Below, one piece after another: positions 49,801 through 61,300 of a stretch of DNA of 64,000 nucleotides. Both the position numbers and the translations under genes were made by a program. Numbering within the stretch: position 1 is the first letter of the stretch; each line of letters starts with the position of its first letter. Origin of the DNA: Psettodes erumei (Eukaryota > Chordata > Actinopteri > Pleuronectiformes > Psettodidae). The notes beneath the pieces were generated by a model. That model did no database searches, was not told where the DNA came from, and saw only the letters and a program-made list of their open reading frames with translations. The stretch covers positions 1 through 64,000 of the forward strand of contig JAFBJZ010000895.1 of NCBI GenBank assembly GCA_016785225.1. Direction: 5' to 3'.

Positions 49801-52800
49801 CGATAATGCCTCTGCAGTATCAACAGTGAAAGCCGCATTGATGACAGTAATGGAGTGTGGCAGAACTAACTGAGGGTAACATACAAGTTCTGTTCCACCC
49901 CCATAGTAAATTGGAGGTCAGTCCCGAGATTTCAGAACATGCAGTCCTCACAACTGGCCAGACAAAGGAGATCATTTATCTCAACTGAGCTACATGCTTT
50001 AGTCTGACATTCACCTCAAGATGAGCGTTCTGAAGATTCATTTTTATCATTTTTGTTATCATGGAAAAAAAACAAGGAGCAGTTGAACTTCATTACTGGT
50101 TCCTGCCTCCAGCTTATTACAAGAAACCGGGATCCCGGCATTTCCTGGGAATTTGGTTTGTGTGCGTGTTTGTGTGCCCCCGTGTGTTTTCACTAAATAT
50201 ATGGACTGCAGCAAAAAAACCTGACCATGTGATGTCACAGCTAAACGCTCAAGTCCCATCTTCACATGCCATTATTCAATAAATGGAAACATGGTGAAGT
50301 TATATGTTCAGAGAAGGCATCAAACTATTCTCAATGCTTTTCATTGTTTCTGCCACCTCAGAAGATATGGTCATAAAAAGTACTGCTTGTTACAGGAACC
50401 GCTGCTCTGCTAATGTTTTCTGGAAAAGCAGTGGTACATTACGGGAAATTTCTATTTTTAATATCACAGCATAGTCTTCCTCCCTAGTAATGCCCTGGCA
50501 GCTTTCTGCTGCAGTTATATGTGATTACATGTTCAGGTTAATTGTTACAGTCCATGCGTTTATGTCCCAGAGAACAGCAAGACCAAACACTGAAGCCTTT
50601 GCTGTATATCAGAGAATAAGACATTAGACAACATTAAGGCTGCCACATATGATGCAACCAGGACCTAAATATTTATCTGTTATTTTATATTCCTTTGGTC
50701 TGAGATTTTGAGCAAGAGCTGAATCTAGGACAGCAAATCTGCATTCTTGGAATCTCCTCCCCTCTGATCAGAGACACAGTAAATACTGCAGGGGAAAACA
50801 TTTTGTAGGAAATGACTTTTTGAATTTGATGAACAGACAGTACAATGGTTAGAAAAATGATCTGGTCTCTGTCTTAGACCCATTTGGCTTCAGATCATGC
50901 TGCTGCTCCAGTAGGCTCCAGGTCTGTTTCAGATCTGGCCCAACAATTTGGACCCATGAAGACCTTTTCTTAGCACCTCATCTTGCCTGTGTTCAAAAGG
51001 TTGCACTTTTATTACATTCATCTTTCACTGAATTCTGCATTGTGTATAGTACAAGGCATTTTCCTTCATTTGGCTAACTGTTATTACTAGCATTGCTTCT
51101 TTGTGTTTTGTTTTTGTTGCCTTGCTGCAAAAAGTTCCTCTGTGCGTTTCCTGTATAGTCATCCCTCTCCACAGCACTCCATCAGATCAATAGTTACAGT
51201 CGTGGTTTTTTAAGCTCAAGGAAAAAAACAGTAAAGTTGGAGTCGTGGCTAAAGGACATGTCAGACTTACTGATGAAGACCTGGTCATCAGAAGGGTAGG
51301 GCAGGATGACAGGATCGCTGAGCAAAGTGGAGGCGTGGTTGGTTGTGGTGGTGGTGGTGGTGGTGGGGGAGGAGTCGTCGTGGTGAATGGGACGCTGCGG
51401 CTCGTGGGCAGCTCAGTGGTCGATGCTGTGCGGGCATAGCCAGGCTCACTGAGCAGCTCGGATTTGGGTATGGGGACGTCTTGGGAAGGTGGAGCTGAGA
51501 TAGGGAATGAACAGTTTTGAGCCATGACATCAGCTGGGTGGTACGTACAAATATGAGTTAAAAAGCAGCAGCCTGTCCACACTACCTGGCGGCCTGGACT
51601 CAGTTCTCTGTTCACTGATGATGGCAGACAGGAAGTTGATCTCCTCGTCCAGCTCAGGGTACGTGCTCATCTTACCTGGAGGAACACAAAACCATAATCC
51701 ATTGCTGCCTTGAACCCAGCTAAGGCACTTCTGGTCTGATGTCATTTAATACAGGTGAAGGTAGTAAATGAGATGGACCAGCATCCAGCTAAGTTAGACA
51801 CCAGCCACCAGATAATCATTATGTAAAGGGTCGGTCCAGTGATTTAGCAGGAGACTGGTGAGAGACACGGGAATCCACAAAATACTGATATCAGATTTCA
51901 AAAACCATTGTGGGTCAAAATCTTGTCCTTTAGCTTTCAGTATACAATAATAACTTCAAGAGGCACTCCAGTGACTTTTCAACACACTTCCATAAAGCTG
52001 GAGGAGTGATGAGAGGCAAATTTAAAACAGAAGCTGAAGCAGCAAGGTCAGAGATTTCTAAGATGATGACATCATCAAGGTGATCAGCAGCCATGGAGGT
52101 TATCATCAACAGTGGAGCTGACCAGCCGGACAACATAGCTGTTTTTTTCATACAGCCTTTGGTGGCAGGTGACAGGTCCAATCAAGTTCCTTTTACAGCA
52201 AGTCTAAAAGCTAATCTCCAGTTTTTGTGAGGAAAATGCAAATCAAGACCAAATATTTTACAGTCCAAACTGTAAATAGTGTTTTTACACAAACCCAGGT
52301 TCTTTCAATGAACAGATCTAATAATGAACTATTTAATCAGTGTGGCTATTCAAGGCCTGTCTGATGTGGGCTGATTGCTCCACTTTACCAGGACAGCCCT
52401 GAAGCTGAATTTTTAGGCACTCAGGTCTCAGTAGTCCATGAAGTCAGATCTCACGTCCTTGTTTCTGTGGCTTAATTCTAACTCCAGTCAAATCTGGTGG
52501 CCAACAGACACAGACTTGAAACTGCATTTTTAAATGGTTACAATGATACCACATTGACATTCAAAATTCTTACAGATGAACTGCAGCACTGCTGCTGGAA
52601 CTTAATATCACTTGTTCTATCCATTAGAGAATACTGCTGAGGGTCAATCAGTGGATTAAAAAGGAAAAGTTAACACCACCCCATGTGTCACCCCCCCCCC
52701 CAAACAAAACAAAACAAAAAACCCCCTGTGGTCTGGATTTGTGTTCATGAGTGAAGCTCAAGTTCACGTCTGTCCACTTCCCATGATCCTATGCCGCACT

Positions 52801-52856
52801 GCGGGGCATCATCACACTGTTTGGGTTATGTAGTGTAGAAGGATATGTGTGTGTTT

Positions 52857-52892
<36 letters not shown>

Positions 52893-55800
52893 CTCGGTGC
52901 GCTGCTGTCACGCCCGGCTGCTCAAAGCGTGGGCGGGCGGCAAAAAGGGCAGAGACAGGATAGAGAGAGGGAAAGGACAAGGAAGGAGAGACGGGCACGC
53001 CAGTGGGTGGTGGAGTGGTTCTTCATCAGAATCATGAATGAAAAGGGTCACCGTGACAACAGGGAGGAGAGAGAGTGGATGAGGAGATGAGGAAAGGAAG
53101 GATATTGTCTGAATGGTGCCACGCATGCTGTCACCGGTGGGTTGGACAGGGAGACTGAATACATCCTCATGATTTGTTTTAATATCCCTTTTGTTATACA
53201 GTCAGTGGAGTTTAAAGGGCCAGTTCACCCAAATGGACAAAAACCATACTTAACCTTAAAACGAGTGGTCCATGTATAAAAAGGCATGCATATAGTTTTG
53301 GTTTTGTTTGTCAAGATTTTTGCCTCAACTTCTAAACAATAGAGTGGAATAGGAACAGCTGTCTGCGTTAAGCCTGTTTTATAATCCACTCCTCGATATG
53401 AAGCACCTTGACCGGCTCCCTGTCACTTCTCAACAGCACCAGCAGAGCAAAGGTCCACGAGCATCATTAGATTTAAGTTCAAGTCAGATGGCAGCTGGAA
53501 GGTAGCAAGTCTCTGAAGCCCCACTGTGATAACTTGTGTAGAGGAAGCTGATTGTTAACGTTTTACACAGAGAGGTGGAGTAGGGCCTGAGAGAAGAACC
53601 CAGACGATGTCTTCAGGTTCACTTCAGCTGCTGCTTTTAAGAAAAGCCTGTGTCATAAAGTCATAAAGTGTTGACCTCGCAGAGAGTATTTGATGATGAG
53701 GACACATCTAAAAGACAGATCACCGTCACACAGACTCAAACTTCCGGTGCTGCCGCCAGAGTTGCTCCGTGTTTTTGTTTTGTTTCTTTTCTCTGCAAAT
53801 CATTCATTTGCACAGCATAGCGTGTTTTCCTGTGGAAATCGCAACTATGCAATTTTTCTGCACTTTTATCCTGTTTCTAATCATGTCTGGAGTACTTTTA
53901 TCATGCCGGTCCCCCGTCGTGGCGGAGGTGCGCCGGGGCTCCATGGTTTACACGAGGGATCAGCTGATCGGCCTCCAACACAGCGGGGGTCTTAGGTGTG
54001 GAAGGGGGATGAGAAGCATCACTGGTCAAGGAACAAAGACTGTGGCAATGATGGGAGGAGACCAACAAGAGGCCAACGAGTAAAACCTGTTCTTCAATAG
54101 GTTTGATGTTGTGGACATTCCCCACCCCTCCACTGTCTTTACCTAACAGTTCAGAGCCTCCAATCACCATCTGCAGGGATGCTGTGAGGATGGAGCTCAG
54201 CCACCTGCGTCCAGGTAAGTCTGCAGGCCCGGATGGCATGAGCCCCAAATTCTCCAAAAGGATGTGTGGACCAGCTGTGTGACGTCTTTTGGCACATTTT
54301 CCACCTGAGCCTGAGCCTGACGGTTGTTCCTGCCCTGTGGAAAACAACATGCCTGGCCTCGGTGCTGAAGAACAACCACCCAAACTCACACAGTGACTAC
54401 AGACCCGCGGCATTGACATCACACGCCATGAAGTCACTGGAGAGGCTGGTCCTACGGCACATCTGATCAGTGGTGGAACCATACCTGGACCCACTACAGT
54501 TCGCATACCAGCCACGTATTGGAGTTGACGACGCCATCATCTACCTGCTGCACAGAGCCTACACGCACCTGGACAGGGCAGGCAGCACTGTAAGAGTCAT
54601 GTTCTTTGAATTTTCCAGTGCTTTTAACACCATAAGACCTGCTCTACTCTGCAGTAAGCTCCTGGACATGCAGGTGAAGGACTCGCTGGTCACCTGGATT
54701 GGGGACTACCTTACAGGTCGGCCACAGCACATGAGGCTGCAGAACACCACCTCGGACACCACGTTGAGCAGCACAGGGGCTCCTCGGGGGACGGTCCTCT
54801 CGCCCTATCTGTTCACACTGCATACCTCGGATTTTAGGTACAGCTCGCAATCCTGCCATCTGCAGAAGTTTTCGGACGACTCTGCCATTGTGGGCTGCAT
54901 CACCGGTGACCAGGAAGCTGAATACCGAGGCGTGGCGGACAGCTTCGTGGAGTGGTGTGGACAGAACCACCTGCAGCTCAACATAGGGAAAACTAAAGAG
55001 CTGCAGGTGGGCTTCAGGAAGGAGAGTACACCCACCAACCCTATCAAGGGTGCTGAGGTGGACATTACGGACTGCTACAAGTAGTAGTATAAAGTAGACT
55101 GGACAGCATACACCAGCAAACACCTCCTGAGGAGACTCAGGTCTTTTAATGTCTGCAGGACCATGCTGCAGATGTTCTACCACTCAGTGGTCTCCATTGC
55201 CATCTTTTACTCTGTGGGGTGCTGGGGCAGCTGGGTGAAGACAGCTGATGCCAACAGGCTCAATAAGCTCATCAGGAGAGCCGGCTCTGTCCTGGGAGTG
55301 GAACTGCAGTCTCTGGCAGAGGTGTCTGAGCAGAGGATGCTGAGGAAAAACTGCTCAACATCCTCAACAACAAGTCACACCCCCTGCATGCCACACTGGA
55401 CTCCTACCGCAGCACCTTCACTCGTAGACTGAGACCACCGTGGTGCTCCACAGAACGCCACAGCAACTCCTTCCTCCCTGTGGCTATCAAACTTTACAAC
55501 GCCTCCCCCTTTCTCCACATAGGAAAATAACAATAAATCCTGCACAACAATCAACACATTAAGTTTTATCTGCACCTTATCTGCTATTATCTTATACGTC
55601 ATGTATATTTGATATGTATATATCATGTATATTTTTAAGTCTGTTATTCTTTTATATTATTTTGTTATTTTTATATGCTTTTTTGTATGCAACCCTGGCA
55701 CAACAATTTCCGGTGGGATCAATAAAGTTCTTATCTTATCATTTTCCAAATGGGATAACTAATTAACAAAAATATGTACAGTATGTTGTTTTGGAACTGA

Positions 55801-55988
55801 CACTGTATATGGAGCCTTACCTTTAATGAACTGAGCAGAGTGGGTGGTGTGCCTCCTCTTGACCACACATCGGCCGTGGGAGTTCTCCACCAGGGGGCGG
55901 AGGCAGGGCCCACAGTGCGAGCTGCCTGGCTGGCAGAAGTGTCGTTTTGCCCGGGCGCACTCTAAACTCCCGGGACACATCTGAGACC
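46899..55988 (-). CDS. npdc1: Neural proliferation, differentiation and control protein 1 (5'-partial; 8 exons found)
   Basis: Exons in coding order: 55988-55821, 51675-51586, 51494-51271, 49659-49593, 48865-48784 (or to 48736), 47916-47837, 47687-47594, 46970-46899. The first carries the NPDC1 Cys-rich module (CPGSLEC, CQPG, CGPC, GRC). Next comes ELDEEINFLSAI, then a Pro/Thr-rich exon, and a membrane helix SSVFVVAGSLALILAGACWV. The cytoplasmic part has RLTQK, PGDKKLAHSAQMYHYQHQKQ, DEENEDGDFTVYECPGLAP and TGEMEVKNPLFDD, all hallmark NPDC1 segments. The signal-peptide exon, which must end in phase 1, was not found between 55989 and 64000. The 51494-51271 exon enters in one frame and must leave in another (224 bases where 222 or 225 would fit). 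NPDC1 is a neuronal single-pass membrane protein linked to reduced proliferation. Two phase-0 donors follow 48784 and 48736. Confidence 0.88.
49215..49493. mobile_element. hAT-like MITE copy in npdc1 intron
   Basis: TTGATTAGTGATTAATTATT then TAATCG near the left, and AATAATGAAAATAGTTTTAG followed by CTGCAGCCCTTA at the right, match the fish '...AATAGTTAGCTGCAGCCCTA' element family. It is non-coding. The left boundary is approximate. Confidence 0.6.
51360..51376. other. npdc1: C5 run inside the npdc1 proline codon repeat (suspected frameshift site)
   Basis: On the minus strand ACTCCTCCCCCACC leads into a run of CCA codons. One more C here would make the exon 225 bases. It would then join the upstream frame (SQDVPIPKSELL) to the downstream frame (LLSDPVILPYPSDDQVF) that fits the transmembrane exon. 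Confidence 0.45.
52845..52892. repeat. (GT)n microsatellite in npdc1 intron
   Basis: GT units with one interruption in the intron between the exons at 55821 and 51675. A C10 run lies near 52690-52701 in the same intron. Confidence 0.85.
53820..55740 (+). mobile_element. Defective LINE (CR1/L2/Rex1-like non-LTR retrotransposon)
   Basis: On the plus strand, opposite to npdc1. Near 53920-53980 EVRRGSMVYTRDQLIGLQ looks like the start of a LINE ORF; the endonuclease part that should follow is missing. From about 54176 a reverse transcriptase is readable: ELSHLRPGKSAGPDGMSP, then DYRPAALTSHAMKSLERLVL, LDPLQFAYQPRIGVDDAI, FFEFSSAFNTI, GAPRGTVLSP and the active-site FSDDSAIV (about 54870). The frame continues to MLQMFYHSVVS and GSVLGVELQSLAE (to 55432). 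It is broken by TGA at 54464 and TAG-TAG at 55082-55087. The 3' end is GGGATCAATAAAGTTCTTAT followed by CTTATC at 55740, a CR1/L2-type tail. It cannot be autonomous. The clade is uncertain. Confidence 0.85.
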
Positions 55989-56419
55989 CTGCAGAGAAAC
56001 GCATAACACACAGTGTTATGAGGTGGTAGCAGAGCTATCCAATTCATTGAAACACACACACCGACTGTGTGATGTCTCCGTGTGTGTGCAATTAAGTCAT
56101 TCATAAGTGGACAGAACCGCCATGAGGAACAATATCATCATTCCTACACCCTGTGGATAGAACGCGGACTATCAAAATCAACAGAGTTAATTTTTTACCT
56201 TATATGATTCATTCTGTTTAATGGATCCAGGTCTTAATTTCAACTTTAGGTGATGACATGGATGAGAGCTCAGTGGTTACTATTCTGCCATTACTGTTAA
56301 GATATGATACAATACACTTTACTGTGCCCTTTGGGAAATTGGGCTTGGACTCAAAAAGTTTTCAAAATTTAAACAAACAGCAAATTTAAAACAAGACAGA
56401 AATTATACACAGGACATTA
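55989..56419. repeat. Intron or upstream DNA of npdc1 with a LINE/SINE tail-like piece
   Basis: GATACAATACACTTTACTGT then GCCCTTTGGGAAATTGG (about 56307-56342) resembles fish retroelement text of the type 'TTATTGTCCCCAGAGGGAAATTGG'. Nothing else is recognised here. Confidence 0.35.
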
Positions 56420-56423
56420 TTAA

Positions 56424-56720
56424 CCCCTTAACGCCTGAATTTATTTCCAATTTTGGTGAGTGTTTTTGCTTTCAAGTAGATGCTAAATTAATTTGAGTGT
56501 TAATTTGAGTATAGCACATAAAATAGATATCTATTATTATCTATTATCTATGATGCAAATTAGTGACAACAGGCAATAAAGGTAAAAAAAAAAATACCTC
56601 TTCCCATCTCAGGTATGAAGATTCTCTTATTAATGTAACAAAGCAATACTAATACAGAAGCTATTTTGGCTGTTTTGGAACTGAAGTGGTTTGTTGCTTG
56701 CGACAATAGGCATTAAGGGG
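56424..56720. mobile_element. TTAA-flanked MITE, piggyBac-like
   Basis: A 297-bp element with inverted ends CCCCTTAACGCCT and AGGCATTAAGGGG, flanked on both sides by TTAA (56420-56423 and 56721-56724). TTAA duplications with CCC...GGG ends are characteristic of piggyBac-type elements. There is no coding frame, so it would depend on a transposase supplied elsewhere. Confidence 0.7.
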
Positions 56721-57164
56721 TTAATACGTTGCACAGTGATGCTCCTCTCACTTCAGACATTGCCCAACATTGTACAGTTCTACAAATGTTCCTGTAGGCA
56801 CAAATGAATTTGTCAAGTGGTTCAATTTACAGTGGGGGATTCTAAACAATCTGCAATCAGCAATGGATCAGTCACCATTCTCTGGGTTAGCTTAAGAACA
56901 CATTGCTCATATATTGACTGAAGTGGCTGGAATTGCTTAATAGACGGGGTAGTTTGTTTTTAGCTGTAAGGTCAGGTTTCCGTACCATGTTGTACCCCAT
57001 ATCGGATTAAACTGTCCAGAACAGCCTGATAAAATAAAAACATAATTTTGGGGTCAACAGCACATGTTTTGAGACTGCTTAAAAATACAGTCTCTGCTGT
57101 AGATGGGAACATTGGGCCTTCCAGGTAAAGTTGTTTAATGTGCGTATTGTGGATTACCACAGTG

Positions 57165-58020
57165 AGGGCTGTGCAATTAATCAAATTTTGATTTTGATTT
57201 TCATGTCAAACGATCTCCATACTCATATAATCGAGTTGAAATGATTTATTTGCCATTTTCCTTTACACAATTTCTGAAAGAGACGTGCATGCACAATACA
57301 TTCCCTTCCATTGCTGACTTACAGGATACACTCACGCAGCTGAAGAGCGAATAAAGTGTGTTGTGTTTGGTGTTCAAAAAACAGCACGAGTGAGACTGAG
57401 AAATGGCAAAGGGAGGGCAGAGTCGTTTGGTTGACAAAAAGGGTAGAAAAAGTTCTCTTGTATGGGAACACTTCGGGTTCGAAGAATCCGACGAGGAGCA
57501 GCAGCACGTAATGTGCAAGATTTGCTACAAGGTCATATCCGCGCCTCTTGGCAACACAACAAATCTTTTCAACCATCTCAAACAAAAGCACAAAGTCACT
57601 CACAACGAATTAATAAAGAAACAAAAAGACAAAATCAGTGCCACAACCAGCAAGATGTCAACGCAGACTCAGTCATCGATCCCAGCCACTATGTGCGACT
57701 CTTATCCGACAAGTTTGGATAGGCACAAGACGTTAACAGCTGCTACTGGATACTTTTTAGCAAAAGATATTAGTATATACCTAAATACCTATTAGTGCAT
57801 AGGGTGATGGCTTCAAGAAGATGATCCATGCTTTTGAGAAACGTTATGCGTTGCCATCTCGGCACCATTTCAGCAGAATACTTCTTCCAACATGTTTTTC
57901 AGAGAGAGAAATGCTGAATAAATGCATTGTGTAACTAAAAAAATAATCATTTGACTATTGATTTCAATATTGACCAAAATAATCGTGATAATGATTTTTT
58001 CCATAATCGAGCAGCCCTAA
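57165..58020 (+). mobile_element. Internally deleted hAT transposon with intact 8-bp target duplication
   Basis: The 856-bp element is bounded by CCACAGTG at 57157-57164 and again at 58021-58028, the 8-bp duplication expected of hAT insertion. Its ends AGGGCTGTGCAATTAAT and ...ATAATCGAGCAGCCCTAA are imperfect inverted repeats of the 'AGGGCTGCWCGATTA' hAT type. Inside is the start of a BED-finger transposase (57403-57795) but no catalytic domain, so the copy is non-autonomous. Confidence 0.85.
57403..57795 (+). pseudogene. N-terminal remnant of ZBED-type hAT transposase
   Basis: The 130-residue open frame starts MAKGGQSRLVDKKGRKSSLV and contains a BED zinc finger: WEHFGFEES, CKIC, then HLKQKH at about residues 20-64. 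This is followed by a linker and YFLAKDIS, as in ZBED1-like transposases, and then a stop. A further piece (GFKKMIHAFEKRYALPSR, about 57809-57870) continues the homology in the next frame, showing a frameshift as well as the stop. The DDE/RNase H catalytic domain is absent. Confidence 0.75.
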
Positions 58021-58100
58021 CCACAGTGCTGTGGTCTCCCAATCGATTACACCTTTTCATTGGCCAGTATTTTGAGGGCATTTATTTTGCAGCTTTAAAA

Positions 58101-58127
58101 TGATGATGATGATGATGATGATGATGG
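58101..58127. repeat. (GAT)n microsatellite
   Basis: Nine GAT/ATG units immediately left of the next MITE. Confidence 0.85.
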
Positions 58128-58136
58128 CATTATTAA

Positions 58137-58366
58137 CCCTGTAACACCACACATATCATATTTGATACATGAGTTTTTCAGCCCTCCACATGAGCAGTGT
58201 GATTATTTTTTCCCCTGAAAAACCAAATATGATACAAATTGAAACTCATATATGGAAAATGATATTTGAATTTTTTTATTTGTTTGTTCAGAGGGACCAA
58301 TAAAGGCTCCAAGTTCCAATAATTGGAATTTTCTGTCAATTGTTTAATGGTTTGGGCTTTACAAGG
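58137..58366. mobile_element. Second TTAA-flanked MITE
   Basis: A 230-bp element flanked by TTAA at 58133-58136 and 58367-58370, with inverted ends CCCTGTAACACC and GGGCTTTACAAGG. Similar in type to the element at 56424 but with different termini, so a separate family. No coding frame. Confidence 0.6.
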
Positions 58367-58370
58367 TTAA

Positions 58371-61300
58371 AAACAGAAAAAGGAACTACCTGAAACTCAA
58401 AGCAACGAGAACAGGAACACATTCTCTGTCCAGACATACAAAAAAAGTCACTGGAAATCTCACTCTTGAGTGAGACAGGAGTTAAAGCAGAGAAGTGGAA
58501 ATGGAGCAAAGCTGGAGGATGTGAAGGTCAGAGATGAGAGCCAGACTTTATTACAAGGCGTTTCAAGGAAAGTGCCAGTTTGGAAAACGTCCCTGTAACT
58601 CGAGAGCAGACGAGAGCGGGCAACCTGACCTCGGCCTGGCTGCTGCTGCTACTGTGCTAATGTTTTGTTGTTGTTGGGGGGGGGCGCAACACTGCTTGTC
58701 TGCTGTGATATACGACAATGTGTGGGTGGGAGAAGGATGATCCTGGAGGGGTTATGGCTTTGCAGGTGAATGCAGAGCTAAGACAACCTACAGGAACTAA
58801 CCATATATGTTTCAGCACCATCACATTGAGTTGGATGCGATTTTACTTTTATTTTACAAGCAACGTTTGTATCATGTCACGGAGCACGACGACAGTTATG
58901 CCACAGTCAAAGTCACTGAGTTTCTGAGGATTGATCCTGACCTGTATCTTATGCACTGCAGATATGATAAATGCACAACTAAGGTGTGCCTGATTGCACA
59001 TCATTATTTATATTACATTATAATCTGCTCGTTACATGACTTTAAAATTAAAGCATTAAAGTGAAGACTAGAATCAGGTTTAAATGTTGAGGGGGTACAA
59101 AGAGGCTCATTGGATTCATCCTCCATTTCACTCCCACAATACTGTCACTGCTGCATACACTTCCCCACAGGGAGTATCTGTCACACTTGTTGTTTTGGTG
59201 CGACACTGCCTCCATTTACCTCTCTCACAGCGTTTCCTTAGTTAACAGGAGACATCCGAGTAGAACAGCGCAGCGCTCTGTCGTCCTGCCTCTGCAAGTG
59301 CTCCCGACGCCTTGCAGGGAAAAAGGATTAGAGCCAACCATCAATATTAACCCCTTCAGCTCCCTCGTCAGAGTCGCTACCCGTCCCTGCCATGGGAAAC
59401 CGAGGCGCCAGTTGCCATGGTGACTTCCATGGCAACTGAGGAGGTGTGACATCATCAAGGGGTGAGTCACTGCACGGATGCACAAGTCAAGGATGGAAGG
59501 TTTGTCTCAGGCGGGTGTATTGAGTAGAAAAAGACAAAGATGACAAATGGATGGGGGAAATGAAAAAGACTATTATTAAAATGGTTCTTTCAGACTGTCA
59601 GTGAGAACTGCAATTCTAAATACTCAAAATTGGTAAAGTGCTCATTTCTGTGGACATTCATAAGACTTTTCATAATTATCCACACAATATCTCAAGTGCA
59701 GAGTACACACGTCCCCATCATACGCATCTGCTGACAAACTAATTCACTTGACATATTTTTAGAAAAGCGTTTTGTCCATTTTTACACAGTAAAATGAACC
59801 TTTCTCACCTTTTATGACTTTTCAACAGTAATGTGGGTGCATGTGTTCCTGTAATGGTCCATGCCGACCTATCTTTAATGCCGCGGCTGAAGCAGCTATC
59901 AAATTCTACACCTCGTACATACACACAACGGGCCTTACCTTGGAGACTACAACAGCAGCAGCTAATCTATGCAAAGCTTTACAGCTGGATGATTGAGAGC
60001 AGAATGCACTGGGACAATGCCCTCCCCTGTTGCTCTCCACTTGCAGATTGCCCGGCTCTGAGATGAGGTAGCGACCCTCAGGCGGTTTGTTTCCAGAACC
60101 CAATTCGAAGACAAAAAAACCCAGATGAAATTAAAGAATACTTAGCATCCATTTGCTGTAGACTTGTAAGCACCAACCTGAACTCAACATTTAAGACAGC
60201 GAAATGCACCTGAATTCCCTTCCTGAGAAAACACCAATTTGGGGGAAAATAAGCTACATAGATACTAATAATGATACAATAATCAATACAATTTCACTTT
60301 ATGACATGTTCACATAGCAACAAATCTAAGTGCAAGCACTTTCTCCCATGAATCCAGACCAATTGTAGCATTATAGCACTTTTTTTTTTACTGTTTTGTG
60401 CTGCACCTTAGAAAACCCTTTACTGTATCACTGCGCCAACATGAATAGACAAAGTGTGTGCACCTGTTGCACACAAAACAAGTAGTGAGAGTGAAAACTC
60501 TCCAGTGAGTCTCTTTCAGCTACACTGCTTTGAATACTTCAACATTCAAATACAACGGAGGGCAGAGCAGCTTTATCTAGACTATTCAGAAAAGTTCCGT
60601 CGAGGACATTAGAGCTTGGATTAGCAGGCTTTTCTTTTTTCTTCTGTTTACAGAGTCTCTGAGCAACAGTGACTTTATTACTGTGTCAAATACACTTTCT
60701 TCTAAAGTCTCAGTTTCCTAGCAACCTCTTGTTCTGTGTACTGTCAAAAAAACTTTAACATGTTCTTTTTCTTTCTGTAGATGAATGACACTGATTTCAC
60801 TGACTGGTTTAAAGGCTTTAGGTGGGTTTTTCACAGATGCAGGCTTTTTTACAACCAATGCTTTTTTTAAATTCAAGGATAAAAAAAAAATCAATTTTCA
60901 GATCGGTTCGCTTTGTGTCTGTTTGACCATGAGAAGCTTTTTTTAAGGCCCTTCAGCAACTTGTGACATAAACACTGACAGTGCTGCTGACAAGTGTCAC
61001 CTGAAAAAGACATCTGTGCCTTACACTGAGTCAGGATGAGCCAGCAAGCAAGCAACACAAAAATTGCGTAAGAAATTCTGATAACACTGCTTTCTACTAT
61101 TCATTCACATGTTTGTCATTCAGTGCGGCTCCACCCATCAGTGACTTCAGTTGGAGATTTGAAGCGGAGCGTTAACATAGTTTACTATGAGTAAATTCAG
61201 GCGCAAGAAATAGAAACCTCCCTGAAGCTCCTGTTAGAACACATGCCACTGGGTGTCAGCTCATGGTTCTGATGAAGTGGATTTGAATGAATCATTGTTT

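Noticed and set aside
53901..54515. 204-codon open frame, minus strand
   Set aside because: Antisense shadow of the LINE; the plus strand carries the recognisable reverse transcriptase.
54644..55183. 179-codon open frame, minus strand
   Set aside because: Also antisense to the LINE reverse transcriptase and without protein-like motifs of its own.
59906..60103. Candidate npdc1 signal-peptide exon on the minus strand (LAAAVVVSK before a GTAAGG donor)
   Set aside because: No ATG in a suitable position and the hydrophobic stretch is too short, so I leave the npdc1 first exon unassigned.
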